NCBI GenBank assembly: GCA_944372665.1 | Contig: CALVZV010000007.1 | Coordinates: 1-42,400 of the forward strand | Direction: 5' to 3' | Length of the DNA: 42,400 bases | DNA from: an uncultured Clostridia bacterium | GTDB taxonomy: Bacteria; Bacillota; Clostridia; Christensenellales; DTU072 | Shown here: positions 41,528 through 42,400 of the stretch, piece by piece | How the letters are laid out: every line of letters begins with the position of its first letter | Numbering within the stretch: the stretch's first letter is position 1 | Program-made: the position numbers and the translations under genes | The notes under the pieces: model-generated | Databases searched by the model: none | What the model was told of the DNA's origin: nothing | The model's input: only the letters and a program-made list of their open reading frames with translations

Positions 41528-42373
41528 TCAGATCTCCGTGTATTCGTTTGCGAAATCCGCGCCGCTCAGGCACTTGTCCGAAAATCTTTTGACCGCTTCC
41601 AGAGCGGAATCGGCCTCCGCGCGTCTGCCCGCTTCCAAATAAAAATCGCGTTTTAAAATTTTGTATGTCGCCCTGTATTCCGAACATCCCGTAGCCGCTC
41701 TTTTCAGCGCCGTCCTCAGCTGGGCGGTCTGCGAATAGGAAATGTTATCGTAATCCGAGTGCAGGAAAAACACGGGCGGAAAATCGGATGTAATTTCGTT
41801 TACCGCGCTTTCAGGAACCCTGTCAGCGCCGCTTTGTATCCCGAAACCGTATTTCAGCATACTTCTCGCCGCGCGCATATCCAGTCTTGCCAGCTCCAGC
41901 GGTTCCACCACGCCCGAAAAAAGCATTACGCCCACGGGCTTGACGGGGAAGCCTTTTTCTTCTCTCAGCGCCGCGCCCGCGGCTTTCAGCGCCGTCCACG
42001 CGCCGGTCCCGTCACCGGAAAAAAAGACGGCGTTGACGTCGAGTTTTTCCCCCGCTCCGGCAAGCTTTAAATACTCCGACATCTGTTTAGCGCAGTTAAG
42101 CGTGCTTTCGCGCGACTCTCCCGACAGACCCGCCACCACGAACGCGCGTCCTTTTGCGGCAATGGCAGAAGCCATGGCGGCATATTCCGCTCTGTCGCGT
42201 TTTTCGGGCTCGTCTATAAAATGCACTATGACGGGCAATCGCCCTTCCCCAAGGCGATAGACGTCGCATACGGCGTTTTTATAGTCGCCGTACCTCACGT
42301 TGGTCTTGACCGCGACGCCGAAATCGTTTGCCGATTCGGTTTTTATTCGCCTGTGCAACGCTTTCAGAAACAT
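41528..42373 (-). CDS. degenerate alpha/beta hydrolase-fold protein
   Basis: 281 residues with the layout of a BD-FAE/dienelactone-type carboxylesterase: NAVCDVYRLGEGRLPVIVHF (strands 1-3), AEYAAMASAIAAKGRAFVVA (helix and strand), the elbow strand NAVFFSGDGTGAWTAL, and PPVFFLHSDYDNISYSQT near residue 212. The nucleophile position reads GDGTGA (residues 120-125) where active members have GDSAGG, so the serine is Gly122. The oxyanion HGGG is replaced by HFIDEP, and no histidine is found where HGF is expected (KRDFYL). The triad therefore appears lost, pointing to a non-catalytic protein. AAAGGAG lies six bases before the ATG. It is the first gene seen in the operon with the GH31 gene and mfd; the promoter lies outside the window. 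Confidence 0.7.
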   Translation of the reverse strand: MFLKALHRRIKTESANDFGVAVKTNVRYGDYKNAVCDVYRLGEGRLPVIVHFIDEPEKRDRAEYAAMASAIAAKGRAFVVAGLSGESRESTLNCAKQMSEYLKLAGAGEKLDVNAVFFSGDGTGAWTALKAAGAALREEKGFPVKPVGVMLFSGVVEPLELARLDMRAARSMLKYGFGIQSGADRVPESAVNEITSDFPPVFFLHSDYDNISYSQTAQLRTALKRAATGCSEYRATYKILKRDFYLEAGRRAEADSALEAVKRFSDKCLSGADFANEYTEI

Positions 42374-42400
42374 GTTTTTCTCCTTTTTGCGGGTTTCGGT

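Overview
The window looks like chromosome from a spore-forming member of the Firmicutes, most likely class Clostridia. The main evidence is an adjacent sleB-ypeB pair (spore-cortex germination lysis), an AddAB-type recombination nuclease, strong AGGAGG ribosome binding sites, TTGACA/TATAAT promoters and the UPF0237-UPF0210 gene pair. G+C is clearly above 50% by eye. An order such as Christensenellales is only a guess. About 30 protein genes fill the window, almost all on the minus strand. I see no tRNA, rRNA, CRISPR array or intact mobile element, and no gene-free stretch exceeds 300 bases.

Layout. (1) 1-4213: an aldo/keto reductase whose 3' end runs into AT-rich sequence at the window edge, then clpB preceded in the same operon by a ribbon-helix-helix protein. 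(2) 4214-10772: a surface-polysaccharide locus. glf (UDP-galactopyranose mutase) diverges from galU and an ABC-2 polysaccharide exporter (permease plus ATPase); a convergent minus-strand operon encodes an initiating sugar-phosphate transferase, a GT4 glycosyltransferase and a DUF4422 glycosyltransferase. Together these suggest a galactofuranose-containing glycan built on a polyprenyl carrier and exported by an ABC transporter. The phosphoglucomutase at 30.6-32.3 kb would supply glucose-1-phosphate to GalU. (3) 10971-20748: mostly single genes or pairs with their own promoters and terminators: a double zinc-ribbon acidic protein, a lipoprotein, sleB-ypeB, a FucO-like alcohol dehydrogenase, an EamA transporter, a membrane-anchored metallophosphoesterase, corA and a three-helix membrane protein. 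(4) 20913-28311: addB-addA behind a DUF6273 lipoprotein. (5) 28423-35870: a small membrane protein, the set DUF92-phosphoglucomutase-ACT-PFL, and a PrsA/SurA-like lipoprotein followed by a cysteine-motif protein with a histone H1-like tail. (6) 35982-42373: a degenerate alpha/beta hydrolase, a GH31 glycosidase and mfd in one operon.

Most notable. The corA leader holds a 17-codon ORF with its own ribosome binding site, a hairpin, and then an intrinsic terminator ending about a dozen bases before the corA Shine-Dalgarno. No promoter fits after it, so corA expression probably depends on read-through. Three genes without a Shine-Dalgarno (ABC permease, EamA transporter, DUF6273 lipoprotein) each have a -10 box placed so that transcription would start at or next to the ATG, which suggests leaderless mRNAs. 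A strong plus-strand terminator for the exporter operon lies inside the coding sequence of the convergent DUF4422 gene. The H1-tailed Cys4 protein, the clpB-linked ribbon-helix-helix protein and the hydrolase with a lost catalytic triad are the least familiar proteins.
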